Part shown: positions 1 through 6,730 of the stretch, in pieces
How the letters are laid out: every line of letters starts with the position of its first letter
Position numbering within the stretch: position 1 is the stretch's first letter
NCBI RefSeq assembly: GCF_000372465.1
Contig: NZ_AQUZ01000081.1
Location: forward strand, 501 to 34,826
DNA from: Kribbella catacumbae DSM 19601
GTDB lineage: Bacteria > Actinomycetota > Actinomycetes > Propionibacteriales > Kribbellaceae
Direction: 5' to 3'
DNA: 34,326 nucleotides
Program-made: the position numbers and the translations under genes
The notes under the pieces: generated by a model
Told to the model about the DNA's origin: nothing
What the model saw: only the letters and a program-made list of their open reading frames with translations
The model's database searches: none

Positions 1-59
1 GCCGGTGCGGCGTACGGGTGGGCGAGCGCAGGGGCCGGTGCGGCGTACGGGTGGGCGAG
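1..59. repeat. 33-bp tandem direct repeat
   Basis: A 26-bp unit at 1-26 recurs exactly at 34-59, giving a period of 33 bp. A more degenerate G-rich third copy follows from about 68. The array may continue to the left of the window. It lies upstream of the molybdoprotein gene, in G-rich DNA that I read as non-coding although one frame stays open through it. Confidence 0.7.
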
Positions 60-190
60 TGGCAGGAGCGGGTGCGGATGGGCGGTGTGGTGGGCGAGTG
101 TTCGGGAGCCGTAAGGGGTGGGCTCCGGCGTTCGTGAGCGTTAAGCGGGGAAGGGGTTCCGGGGTGGGGAATCTGGGTTGTGATGGGGAC

Positions 191-1354
191 ATGAAGCTGC
201 CAAAGCCAACGGAGGAAGCGTTTTCGTCGCCGTTGCATCATGTTCGGGTTGCGACCGTGATCGGGCGCTGGTTGGGGGTGGCCGTTTCGGTTTGCTTCTT
301 GACCGGGCTGTTCAGCCATTTCCAGCAGGTGACGCCGGGGTGGCTTGTGATCCCAAGTCGACCCGCCTCCCTGTACCGCGTGACGCAGGGGCTGCATGTG
401 CTCAGTGGGATCGTGTCGGTTCCGCTCCTGTTGGCGAAGCTCTGGACCGTCTATCCGAAGCTGTTCGCCAAGCTGCCCTGGCCGCCGAGCAGGAAAGCCC
501 TCGGCGCCGTCCTCGAACGCGCGTCGATCCTCGTCCTGGTCTCCGCGCTGGCACTCGAGCTGTTCATCGGATTCCTCAACACCCTGCAGTGGTATCCCTG
601 GCCGTTCCCGTTCAAGGAGACCCACTACGCGCTCGCGTGGATCATCGTCGGATCCCTGCTGCTCCACCTAGCCGTGAAACTCCCGCTCATCACGGCGAAC
701 TGGCGCCGAACCCCAGCCGACCGTACGCCGGTACCGCGCCCCGCCGATTCGTTGCCGCCAGCAATCACCGGGCTGAGCCGGCGCGGCCTGTTCCGTACGG
801 TCGCAGGTGCGGGCGCACTCGTGGGCATCGCGTCCATCGGCCAGTCGGTGCCCACCCTCGGCCCAATCGCGGTACTGGCACCACGCAAACCCAACATCGG
901 CCCACAAGGCCTCCCGGTGAACCGGACGGCAAAAGACGCAGGAATCCAGGTCAAGGATGACTGGCGCCTCACCATCAAAGGCCCATCGGAGCTCTCCTAC
1001 TCACTCGACCAACTGCGCGCCTTGCCGCAGAGCCGGTCGGACTTGCCGATCGCCTGCGTCGAAGGCTGGAGCCAGGGCGCCCGATGGGAAGGCATCCGGA
1101 TCCACGACCTGCTGAAGCTCTGCGGCGCACCAGCAGGTTCACGCCTGCGTGTGGTCTCGATGGAGAAGGGCGGCTTCTACGCCACCAGCGAGCTGCCACC
1201 ACAATTCGCCGAAGACCCACTCACCCTGCTGGCACTCCGCCTGAACGGCACCGAACTCGACCTGGACCACGGCTTCCCCGCCCGTCTCATCGCACCCAAC
1301 CGCCCCGGCGTCCTGCAAACCAAATGGGTCCACCGACTGGAAGTACTGTCATGA
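191..1354 (+). CDS. Membrane-anchored molybdopterin-dependent oxidoreductase (sulfite-oxidase-like)
   Basis: A 387-residue two-part protein. The amino half has four predicted membrane segments (about residues 24-44, 67-87, 110-130 and 147-167) with histidines at 69, 145 and 159, like a cytochrome b561-type domain. A twin-arginine-like stretch (SRRGLF, about 196-201) and a hydrophobic segment lead into an oxidoreductase molybdopterin-binding domain. Cys289 in IACVEGWS is the expected molybdenum ligand of the sulfite oxidase/YedY family. The carboxy end has the usual FPARLIAPNRPG element. The frame is open from position 5, but the upstream codons are low-complexity Arg/Gly, so I place the start at ATG 191, where the hydrophilic amino end begins. 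The substrate is unknown. The stop overlaps the next gene's start (ATGA), implying translational coupling. Confidence 0.85.
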   Translation: MKLPKPTEEAFSSPLHHVRVATVIGRWLGVAVSVCFLTGLFSHFQQVTPGWLVIPSRPASLYRVTQGLHVLSGIVSVPLLLAKLWTVYPKLFAKLPWPPSRKALGAVLERASILVLVSALALELFIGFLNTLQWYPWPFPFKETHYALAWIIVGSLLLHLAVKLPLITANWRRTPADRTPVPRPADSLPPAITGLSRRGLFRTVAGAGALVGIASIGQSVPTLGPIAVLAPRKPNIGPQGLPVNRTAKDAGIQVKDDWRLTIKGPSELSYSLDQLRALPQSRSDLPIACVEGWSQGARWEGIRIHDLLKLCGAPAGSRLRVVSMEKGGFYATSELPPQFAEDPLTLLALRLNGTELDLDHGFPARLIAPNRPGVLQTKWVHRLEVLS

Positions 1355-1803
1355 TCCGCAAAGGATTAGGTGCCCTAGGCATCGGCTTCGGACTATGGGG
1401 CCTGCGGTTGTTGCTGCAGGCATTGAGCCTGGACGCCCTGATCCGCCTGCCGCTCTGGCTCGGCGGCGCCGTCCTGGTCGATGACTTCCTGCTGATACCC
1501 CTGACCCTCGCAGCCGGCTGGCTACTCACCAACTGGTCGACCCGCCCGGACCATCACCGCACCGTGACCACAATCCGCACGACACTCCTGTACTGCGGAC
1601 TGACCACGCTGATCGCGATCCCCTTGCTCATCAGACAAGGCAAGGGCGTCAACCCGACCGTACTATCGCGCGACTACCTCCGCGACTGGTTGTTGCTAGA
1701 GGCCACGATCGTGGCGGTCGGCGTACTGGTAACAGTCCTTCAGCGGCGGCGCTTGACGTTCAGCAGATCGCGAGCCTCGTCGGGTGACATCGGCGGGCGC
1801 TGA
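1351..1803 (+). CDS. Small multi-pass membrane protein of unknown function
   Basis: A 150-residue hydrophobic protein with about four predicted membrane segments and short charged loops. I recognise no family. Its ATG overlaps the stop of the molybdoprotein gene by four bases, so it is probably made with it and may be a membrane partner or assembly subunit. The last 21 codons (after the VLQRRR motif) lie antisense to the 3' end of the convergent BKACE gene. This tail is polar, Ser/Arg-rich and unlike the rest, which suggests the frame was extended into the neighbour when an earlier stop was lost, or that the two genes have compacted together. Confidence 0.7.
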   Translation: MIRKGLGALGIGFGLWGLRLLLQALSLDALIRLPLWLGGAVLVDDFLLIPLTLAAGWLLTNWSTRPDHHRTVTTIRTTLLYCGLTTLIAIPLLIRQGKGVNPTVLSRDYLRDWLLLEATIVAVGVLVTVLQRRRLTFSRSRASSGDIGGR

Positions 1804-2570
1804 GCCAGTGTCGCGAGAGTCGCCGCGCGCTCGACCAGCTCGGCGTTGTGGGTCACCGGCTGTCCCTTGGCCAGGGTGAGGGTGTCCTCCATCCCGACCC
1901 GGAGGTGACCGCCCTTCGACAACGCGGCCAGCGCCACCGGGAGCGTCGTACGGCCGACGCCGGTGGCCGACCAGGACGTCACGCCCGCGGGAAGACCGTT
2001 GACCGCGGCAACCAGTGCGTCCGTAGTACCGGGCATGCCACCCGGGACGCCCATCACCAGGTCGCAGTGCACCTTGCCGCCGTACGGCAGGCCAAACTTG
2101 TCGAGCAGCCGGTTCAGCGCGGCGACGTGGCCGAGGTCGAACAGCTCGAACTCCGGTACGACCTCGCGCTCCTGGCTGAGCTGGTAGAGCTCGGTGACGA
2201 ACGGCCAGGGGTTCATGAACACGTCATCGCCGAAGTTGACCGTGCCCATCGTCAGCGAGCAGGAGTCCGGAGCGGCGTCCAGCACGCGCAGCCGGTGGTC
2301 GAACGGGTCCGTCACGGCGCCACCGGTGGACAGCTGCACGATGAGGGCCGTGTTCTCCCGGATCGCGGTCACGGCGTCGGTCAGCCGGCCGAGGTCCAGC
2401 GTCGGCCTGTGCTCGGCGTCGCGGAGGTGCAGGTGGATCATCGCGGCCCCGGCGGCCTCGCAGCGCTTCGCGGTCTCCACCAGCTCCTCGAGCGTAGTGG
2501 GCAGCGCCGGACAGTCCGCCTTCGCGGTCTCGGCGCCGGTGGGAGCAACGGTGATCAACGTCGACGTCAT
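1740..2570 (-). CDS. BKACE family protein (3-keto-5-aminohexanoate cleavage enzyme-like, DUF849)
   Basis: A 276-residue TIM-barrel enzyme of the BKACE family. These enzymes condense a beta-keto acid with acetyl-CoA and release acetoacetate plus a new CoA thioester. The family's key residues are visible: Glu14 (GAET), the zinc ligands His46 and His48 in MIHLHLRD, and Glu228 in GMEDT, at nearly the numbering of the characterised clostridial Kce. The glycine-rich MGVPGGMPG loop is also present. No lysine-fermentation genes are nearby, so the keto-acid substrate cannot be assigned; many actinobacterial members act on other keto acids. The frame is open further upstream, but ATG 2570 begins the conserved TLITVAPTGAE sequence. 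The gene is divergent from dtd and overlaps the preceding plus-strand gene tail to tail by 64 bp. Confidence 0.87.
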   Translation of the reverse strand: MTSTLITVAPTGAETAKADCPALPTTLEELVETAKRCEAAGAAMIHLHLRDAEHRPTLDLGRLTDAVTAIRENTALIVQLSTGGAVTDPFDHRLRVLDAAPDSCSLTMGTVNFGDDVFMNPWPFVTELYQLSQEREVVPEFELFDLGHVAALNRLLDKFGLPYGGKVHCDLVMGVPGGMPGTTDALVAAVNGLPAGVTSWSATGVGRTTLPVALAALSKGGHLRVGMEDTLTLAKGQPVTHNAELVERAATLATLAQRPPMSPDEARDLLNVKRRR

Positions 2571-2663
2571 GGACGAATCGTGCCAGATCGGCGCCCGGAA
2601 CGGGACATTTACCGGTCCCGGGACTCGATTACCGGACGATATCCCGCCTGAGAGGATGGATTC

Positions 2664-3089
2664 ATGAGAGCAGTCGTGCAGCGCGTGAGCCAGGCGTCGG
2701 TGTCGGTCGGCGATGAGGTGGTCGGGGCGATCGAGGGGCCGGGGCTGATGGTCCTGCTGGGCATCACCCACGACGACACCGCCGAGAAGGCAGCCAGCCT
2801 GGCCGCGAAGATCTGGACGCTGCGGATCCTCCGCGACGAACGTTCCTGCGCTGACGAGCAGGCCCCGATCCTCGCCATCAGCCAGTTCACCCTGTACGCC
2901 GACACTCGCAAGGGCCGCCGCCCTTCCTGGAGCGCCGCCGCGCCCGGCCCCGTCTCGGAACCCCTGTACGAGGCCTTCTGCGCAGCACTGGAAGCCCTGG
3001 GCGCCAAGGTCGAGCGTGGTCGCTTCGGAGCCGACATGCAGGTCGCCCTCACCAACGACGGCCCAGTCACCCTGATCCTCGACGCCTGA
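2664..3089 (+). CDS. dtd: D-aminoacyl-tRNA deacylase
   Basis: A 141-residue protein of standard length for Dtd, which hydrolyses D-aminoacyl-tRNAs (and Gly-tRNA-Ala) as a cytoplasmic proofreading step. It opens with MRAVVQRV and carries both signature motifs: SQFTLYAD, with the active-site threonine region, and NDGPVT near the end, which holds the Gly-cisPro chirality filter. A GAGAGG ribosome-binding site lies just upstream of ATG 2664. It is separated by 93 bp from the divergent BKACE gene. That spacer contains two TTACCGG direct repeats 20 bp apart (2609 and 2629), which could be an operator. Two large hairpins follow the stop. Confidence 0.95.
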   Translation: MRAVVQRVSQASVSVGDEVVGAIEGPGLMVLLGITHDDTAEKAASLAAKIWTLRILRDERSCADEQAPILAISQFTLYADTRKGRRPSWSAAAPGPVSEPLYEAFCAALEALGAKVERGRFGADMQVALTNDGPVTLILDA

Positions 3090-3100
3090 CCACCCAGCAG

Positions 3101-3193
3101 CCACCTGACCATTCGCCCCTTTCGCCCTCCCCGCGGACTGTCCGGTGCTGTGGGCAGGGCGACGAGGGTGAAAGGGGGCGAATGATCAGGTGG
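3101..3193. repeat. Long imperfect inverted repeat downstream of dtd
   Basis: Arms of about 29 bp (3101-3129 and 3164-3193) pair with only two mismatches and one extra base around a 34-bp loop. The core arm reads CACCTGA-C/T-CATTCGCCCC. The arms are too long and the loop too large for an ordinary terminator, so this may be a small palindromic repeat element. It lies in the convergent gap between dtd and the secreted-protein gene. Confidence 0.7.
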
Positions 3194-3203
3194 GTAGCGA
3201 AGA

Positions 3204-3250
3204 CAGGACCCCCGGTGCCGGATCACGAGGATCCGGACCCGGGGGTCCTG
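3204..3250. terminator. Bidirectional hairpin between convergent genes
   Basis: Outer arms CAGGACCCCCGG and CCGGGGGTCCTG pair perfectly, and an inner CCGGATC/GATCCGG stem surrounds an ACGAG loop. There is no T-tract, as is common for actinomycete terminators. Its place between convergent dtd and the 3310-4536 gene fits a shared terminator. Confidence 0.75.
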
Positions 3251-3309
3251 GAGCTACCTGGCTGAATCGGTGAGGTTCGGCTCAGCGAGGTGAGGGTGTG
3301 GTGGCTGGA

Positions 3310-4536
3310 TCAGCCGATCACACCGGCGGCCGAGTGGCCGAGAACAACCTTGGAGTCCAGGCTGTAAACGTCGATCACCAGGGCGTTGACGGACACGTAC
3401 CGGCTCTGACGCACGACCTGGTTGAAGGTCAGCTTGGCGACGCCGGGGATGTCCAGGGTTGCGTTCGGGCCGGTCGCGACCGCGTAGGTCTTGTTGCCGA
3501 CCTTGACCGAGGCGACGCTCGAGGTGGAGTTCAGGCCGACCTTGCCGTCCTTGGTCTTCCACGCGGACGCGGAGGACTCGATCGCACCGATCTGCAGGTT
3601 GCCGACCTTCACACCCGCGATGTGCGAGGTGAACTTGACGGCCGACTTCTCGGCTCCCATGTAGCCGTTCTTCGTGGTGAAGACAGCACCCACGTAGGCG
3701 ACCTTCGGGACGACGACCTCACCGGTCGCGTTGCGGATCGTCTTGCCTTCCGTGCCCTGGCAGGTGGCCTGGTAGGCGGTCTTGCCGGACTTGACCAGGT
3801 TGCCGACCCGGACGGTCGAGCCGTAAGCGTCACCGATCACCATGGCGGTAGCCGGCTTGGTGATCTCCGCGCGGGTCTTCAGGACAACGACGTCGATGCC
3901 CTCAGGGATGTAGCGGTTCTTCACGGTCGCGTGCAGCACGACGGCCTGCGAGTACGAGTAGATGCCGGCGCTGGTCTTCACGCCACCGACACGGTTCAGC
4001 ACCATGTAGCCCAGGCCCGGGATGGCGACCTTGAAGTTCGGGCTCGGCTTCAGCAGCGACGGGACGTTGACGCCGCCGATCCGAACCGCGGCGAAGGTGG
4101 TGTTGCCGCTGTAGGACAGCTGGCCGTTCTTGTAGACCGACGTGGTGGTGGTCTTGGCACCGACCAGGTGCACCAGCCCACCGACGCGGATGTCGGCCGC
4201 GGTCGCGTTGCTGGTCACGCCGTTGCCGCGCGCGTCGTTGAACGAGTGCGTGCCGGTGGTGACGGTCTGCGCGATCGCTTTGTTGTTCACGTTCGCGGTG
4301 GCCAGATCGTTGCGGTCCGACGAGTTCGGCTGCGTGGTGCAGCTGAACTGGCTGACGACCGTCGGGCCACTGCCCACGATGCCGGCCTGAACGTCGGTCC
4401 CGAACGCGTAACCGCTGTAGCCAAACACCGGCGCGGCGGACGCCGAACCCGAGGTCAGCGCGATCGTCGAAGCTACGCCGACAACCGCCGCAACTCCGAC
4501 GGCAGCGAGCTTCTTGTATCCGATGCGGGGTCTCAT
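3310..4536 (-). CDS. Secreted choice-of-anchor-P-like protein
   Basis: A 408-residue exported protein. A classical signal peptide (basic MRPRIGYKK, hydrophobic core, cleavage near SGSASA-AP about residue 34) is followed by a Val/Gly/Thr-rich beta-strand region with recurring VRVGGL/VKVGNL-type segments. These segments suggest two or three internal repeats of a beta-rich domain. I recall this pattern from actinobacterial 'choice-of-anchor P' proteins, but no LPXTG or membrane anchor is present at the end, so it is probably released or loosely wall-associated. No enzymatic motif is visible. The start is well supported by a GGAGGAG ribosome-binding site. It stands alone with its own upstream region and a terminator-like hairpin behind it. 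Confidence 0.8.
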   Translation of the reverse strand: MRPRIGYKKLAAVGVAAVVGVASTIALTSGSASAAPVFGYSGYAFGTDVQAGIVGSGPTVVSQFSCTTQPNSSDRNDLATANVNNKAIAQTVTTGTHSFNDARGNGVTSNATAADIRVGGLVHLVGAKTTTTSVYKNGQLSYSGNTTFAAVRIGGVNVPSLLKPSPNFKVAIPGLGYMVLNRVGGVKTSAGIYSYSQAVVLHATVKNRYIPEGIDVVVLKTRAEITKPATAMVIGDAYGSTVRVGNLVKSGKTAYQATCQGTEGKTIRNATGEVVVPKVAYVGAVFTTKNGYMGAEKSAVKFTSHIAGVKVGNLQIGAIESSASAWKTKDGKVGLNSTSSVASVKVGNKTYAVATGPNATLDIPGVAKLTFNQVVRQSRYVSVNALVIDVYSLDSKVVLGHSAAGVIG

Positions 4537-4612
4537 GACCCCTCCTCCCTGAGTGATGACGTGGCCCTAGTGAGCGGGCCAGGACACAGACACAACTCAG
4601 GCGGTTGCGGTA

Positions 4613-4651
4613 GGTAACGAGTTGAGAGCGCTCCGAGATCAAACCGTTACC
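4613..4651 (-). promoter_or_regulatory. Candidate operator region upstream of the secreted-protein gene
   Basis: Two nested symmetric elements lie about 77-115 bp before the start. An outer repeat GGTAACG (4613-4619) pairs with CGTTACC (4645-4651). Between them is TGAGAGCGCTCCGA (4623-4636), which resembles the palindromic operators of LacI-family regulators, whose centre is typically GAGCGCTC. No regulator is encoded next to it, so function is inferred only from symmetry. Confidence 0.35.
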
Positions 4652-4773
4652 AAACCGACCGGGCCGTGAGAAACGAGGTCTTGTGCGTAACCCGGCCCGA
4701 TGAGATCCAGGCCACCCGAACTCACTGACAGAGCAACGAAATCCCCTGTCCACACAGGCGGATCGGGGACAGG

Positions 4774-4809
4774 CCGAAGGGCCCGTCGCGCAAGCTCCGG
4801 GCCCTTCGG
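4774..4809 (-). terminator. Terminator-like hairpin after the sseA operon
   Basis: A perfect 12-bp stem, CCGAAGGGCCCG with CGGGCCCTTCGG, encloses a 12-base loop. It begins 19 bp past the stop of the DUF1416 gene on the minus strand. There is no T-tract. Confidence 0.8.
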
Positions 4810-4827
4810 GGACAGCAAGATACAGGG

Positions 4828-5124
4828 TCAGACGGCGACGGACACCTCGGCCACCTCGCCGTACTGGGCGACCACCTGGTGGTCGACCGGGTCGGCCTTC
4901 GGGGCCAGCGTGCGCAGCGTCCAGCTGCCGGGCGCCGCGAAGAAGCGGAAATGCCCGGTCGCGGAGGTCGGTACCTCGGCGGTGAACTCACCGGAGGAGT
5001 CGAGCAGCCGCACGTAGGCGCCGCCGACCGGCTCGTCGCCGCGCAGTACCTGGCCCTGGATCACGGCTTCCTTGTCGATGTCGACGCCCTTGAGGTCCAG
5101 GCCGCCCTTCTTCGCACCGCACAT
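4828..5124 (-). CDS. DUF1416 protein, SseC-like partner of the sulfurtransferase
   Basis: A 98-residue protein starting MCGAKKGG, with the two-domain look of the DUF1416 family: an amino-terminal Cys-Gly-rich tip followed by a small beta-sandwich (VIQGQVLRGDEPVGGAYVRL). In mycobacteria and streptomycetes members of this family (called SseC) sit directly behind the rhodanese SseA. Here the ATG is one base past the sseA stop, giving tight translational linkage. The molecular function is not established. Cys2 in the tip could interact with sulfane sulfur, but that is inference. It is the last gene of the operon, followed by a hairpin. Confidence 0.88.
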   Translation of the reverse strand: MCGAKKGGLDLKGVDIDKEAVIQGQVLRGDEPVGGAYVRLLDSSGEFTAEVPTSATGHFRFFAAPGSWTLRTLAPKADPVDHQVVAQYGEVAEVSVAV

Positions 5125-5125
5125 G

Positions 5126-5974
5126 TCAGGCCTCCCCTGGCTCGTCGCCGAGCGCGACCGGTACGCCGACCAGCGAACCCCACTCGGTCCACGAACCGTC
5201 GTAGTTCTTGACGTTGGCCTGGCCGAGGATCTCGTGCAGCACGAACCAGGTGTGCGCCGAGCGCTCGCCGATCCGGCAGTACGCGATGGTGTCCTTGCCG
5301 AAGTCCACCCCGGCGTCGGCGTACAGGGTCTTCAGCTCGTCGTCGGCACGGAAGGTGCCGTCGTCGTTGGCCGCCTTGCTCCACGGGATGCTCGCCGCGG
5401 TCGGGATGTGACCCGCGCGCTGCGCCTGCTCCTGCGGCAGGTGCGCCGGGGCCAGCAGCCGGCCGGCGTACTCGTCGGGGCTGCGCACGTCGACCAGGTT
5501 CTTGACGCCGATCGCGTCCTTGACCTCGTCGCGGAAGGCGCGGATGTTCAGGTCCGGCTCCTTGGCGCTGTACGCCGTGGCGTCGCGCTTGACCGCGTCG
5601 TCGGTCAGCTCGCGGCTGTCCAGCTCCCAGCGCTTGCGGCCGCCGTCGAGCAGGCGGACGTCACCGTGGCCGTAGAGCTTGAAGTACCAGTACGCGTACG
5701 CCGCGAACCAGTTGTTGTTGCCGCCGTAGAGCACGACGGTGTCGTCGTTCTTCACGCCCCGCCCGGACAGCAGCGCGGAGAACTGCTCCTGGTTGACGAA
5801 GTCGCGCCGGACCTGGTCCTGGAGGTCGGCCCTCCAGTCCAGCTTGATCGCTCCGGCGATGTGGCCGGCGTCGTACGCCGAGACGTCCTCGTCGACCTCG
5901 ATCAGGACGACGTTCTCGTCGGTCTTGTGCTCCTCGACCCAGTCGGCCGAGACGAGAGCGGATTCCCTGCTCAT
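5126..5974 (-). CDS. sseA: Thiosulfate sulfurtransferase (rhodanese), SseA type
   Basis: A 282-residue tandem-rhodanese protein of usual length. The amino-terminal domain is the inactive one (about residues 5-125) and the carboxy-terminal domain (about 145-275) has the active-site loop CRIGERSAHTW with nucleophilic Cys233, which carries the persulfide. Characteristic CDC25-like and rhodanese strands (VVLYGG, NLVDVRSPDEY, VKNYDGSWTEWG) are present. The enzyme transfers sulfane sulfur from thiosulfate or a related donor. ATG 5974 has a GAGGAG ribosome-binding site. It lies between DUF4395 and DUF1416 genes, the normal actinomycete arrangement, under an upstream leader-peptide region that suggests cysteine or sulfur control. 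Confidence 0.93.
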   Translation of the reverse strand: MSRESALVSADWVEEHKTDENVVLIEVDEDVSAYDAGHIAGAIKLDWRADLQDQVRRDFVNQEQFSALLSGRGVKNDDTVVLYGGNNNWFAAYAYWYFKLYGHGDVRLLDGGRKRWELDSRELTDDAVKRDATAYSAKEPDLNIRAFRDEVKDAIGVKNLVDVRSPDEYAGRLLAPAHLPQEQAQRAGHIPTAASIPWSKAANDDGTFRADDELKTLYADAGVDFGKDTIAYCRIGERSAHTWFVLHEILGQANVKNYDGSWTEWGSLVGVPVALGDEPGEA

Positions 5975-5986
5975 GGATGCTGCTCC

Positions 5987-6433
5987 TCAAGTGGTAGTAG
6001 CGGTTGGCGTACGAATGCGGTGGATCAGTAGATAGGCCTCGCAGCCGAGGCACAGCCCGGCGGCGGCGTTCACGAACGCCGCGACCAGGGCGAAACCGGT
6101 GGCGACCACGCCGAGCACCTCGACGCCGGCCAGATAGCCGATCAGGCCGAGGACGGCGAAGGCGAGCCCGACCAGTTGCGCGAACCGCGGCGGTGCCGCG
6201 TCCTCCAGCTCCTTCGGCGGACCCAACCGTGGCCGGACCAGCCGCTTGAACAGCAGCCCGTACGGCGAAGCCTGGATGCCGAACACGACCGAGATCGCGA
6301 ACACGACGGCTTGCACCGCCAGCGGCCACGGGCTGTTCAGCACCAGGGTCAGAGCGAGGACGACCGTCGTCAGCGCTGCCGCGAACCGGAGTCCGCGGGG
6401 GTCGACCTGGGGTTGTGCCGTCTTGCTGGACAT
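5987..6433 (-). CDS. DUF4395 membrane protein
   Basis: A 148-residue membrane protein with about four predicted helices (about 17-33, 38-52, 86-103 and 107-126) and the conserved Cys-Leu-Gly-Cys pair (C128, C131) typical of DUF4395. A membrane CXXC facing one side suggests a thiol or persulfide relay. The family commonly occurs with thioredoxin-like proteins and SseA, as here, but its activity is not known to me. It is the first cistron of the DUF4395-sseA-DUF1416 operon, 12 bp before sseA. The 112 bp between the leader peptide and this gene hold mutually exclusive stems. Confidence 0.88.
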   Translation of the reverse strand: MSSKTAQPQVDPRGLRFAAALTTVVLALTLVLNSPWPLAVQAVVFAISVVFGIQASPYGLLFKRLVRPRLGPPKELEDAAPPRFAQLVGLAFAVLGLIGYLAGVEVLGVVATGFALVAAFVNAAAGLCLGCEAYLLIHRIRTPTATTT

Positions 6434-6471
6434 GACGACTCCCGGAAGGAGGTGGATCGAGCCATGCCCGC

Positions 6472-6524
6472 CCGGAACCGCGGGAGGCGACGTACTGGGA
6501 ACCGTGCTCAGCTACCGGTTCCGG
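6472..6524 (-). promoter_or_regulatory. Attenuator-like alternative stems between leader peptide and DUF4395
   Basis: Reading the minus strand, segment A (6516-6524, CCGGAACCG) can pair with either segment B (6498-6504, CGGTTCC) or segment C (6472-6480, CGGTTCCGG). A-C is a perfect 9-bp stem and A-B a 7-bp stem, so they exclude each other. A starts 22 bases past the leader-peptide stop, where a stalled ribosome could influence the choice. No T-run is seen, so control could be Rho-dependent or translational. This is structural inference from the sequence. Confidence 0.5.
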
Positions 6525-6545
6525 AGCGCTCTGGACGCCGCCTGG

Positions 6546-6626
6546 TCAGTGGGGACGACACAGGGACGAGCGCATGCGGCAGTTGTCCACTGCCCTGCGC
6601 TTGGTCAGCCATGTCGTGTAAGCCAC
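6546..6626 (-). CDS. 26-residue leader peptide of the sseA sulfur operon
   Basis: A short frame starting GTG 6626 encodes 26 residues, with a core RRAVDNCRMRSSLCRPH at the carboxy end. This fits the actinomycete 'putative leader peptide' pattern (RR-x-V-D-x-x-R-x-x-S-x-L-C) that precedes sulfur-assimilation and sulfurtransferase genes. The peptide has two cysteines, one three codons before the stop. No ribosome-binding site precedes the GTG. Instead a TACTCT -10 box lies 7 bases upstream, as expected for a leaderless message. The stop is 112 bp before the DUF4395 gene, with alternative stems between. Likely job: ribosome pausing at Cys codons tunes expression of DUF4395-sseA-DUF1416. Confidence 0.75.
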   Translation of the reverse strand: MAYTTWLTKRRAVDNCRMRSSLCRPH

Positions 6627-6633
6627 GGCACCG

Positions 6634-6639
6634 AGAGTA
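6634..6639 (-). promoter_or_regulatory. -10 box for leaderless transcript of the sulfur operon
   Basis: TACTCT on the minus strand ends 7 bases before the leader-peptide GTG, the distance seen for leaderless starts elsewhere in this window. No convincing -35 is visible, which fits an activator-dependent promoter. Confidence 0.5.
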
Positions 6640-6666
6640 CGGAAGGCTCGCGCCGGGACGTGCCTT

Positions 6667-6685
6667 TGTCCCACTTCGTGAGACA
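6667..6685. promoter_or_regulatory. 19-bp palindromic operator candidate upstream of the sulfur operon
   Basis: TGTCCCAC-TTC-GTGAGACA is an inverted repeat with 7 of 8 arm positions matching. It is centred about 37 bp upstream of the -10 box, an activator-like position. No regulator gene is adjacent, so the binding protein is unknown. Confidence 0.45.
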
Positions 6686-6730
6686 ACTGATCACATTCCG
6701 GACGACGCCGCCTGGAACGACCGCCTGGGT

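Noticed and set aside
5..190. Extension of the molybdoprotein by 62 codons upstream
   Set aside because: The extension is Arg/Gly low-complexity from the tandem repeat, and the membrane domain starts properly after ATG 191.
3298..4617. A long open frame opposite the secreted protein gene, and similar long frames opposite other genes
   Set aside because: These are high-GC antisense shadows with Arg/Gly/Ala/Asp/Val-biased composition and no domain signature.
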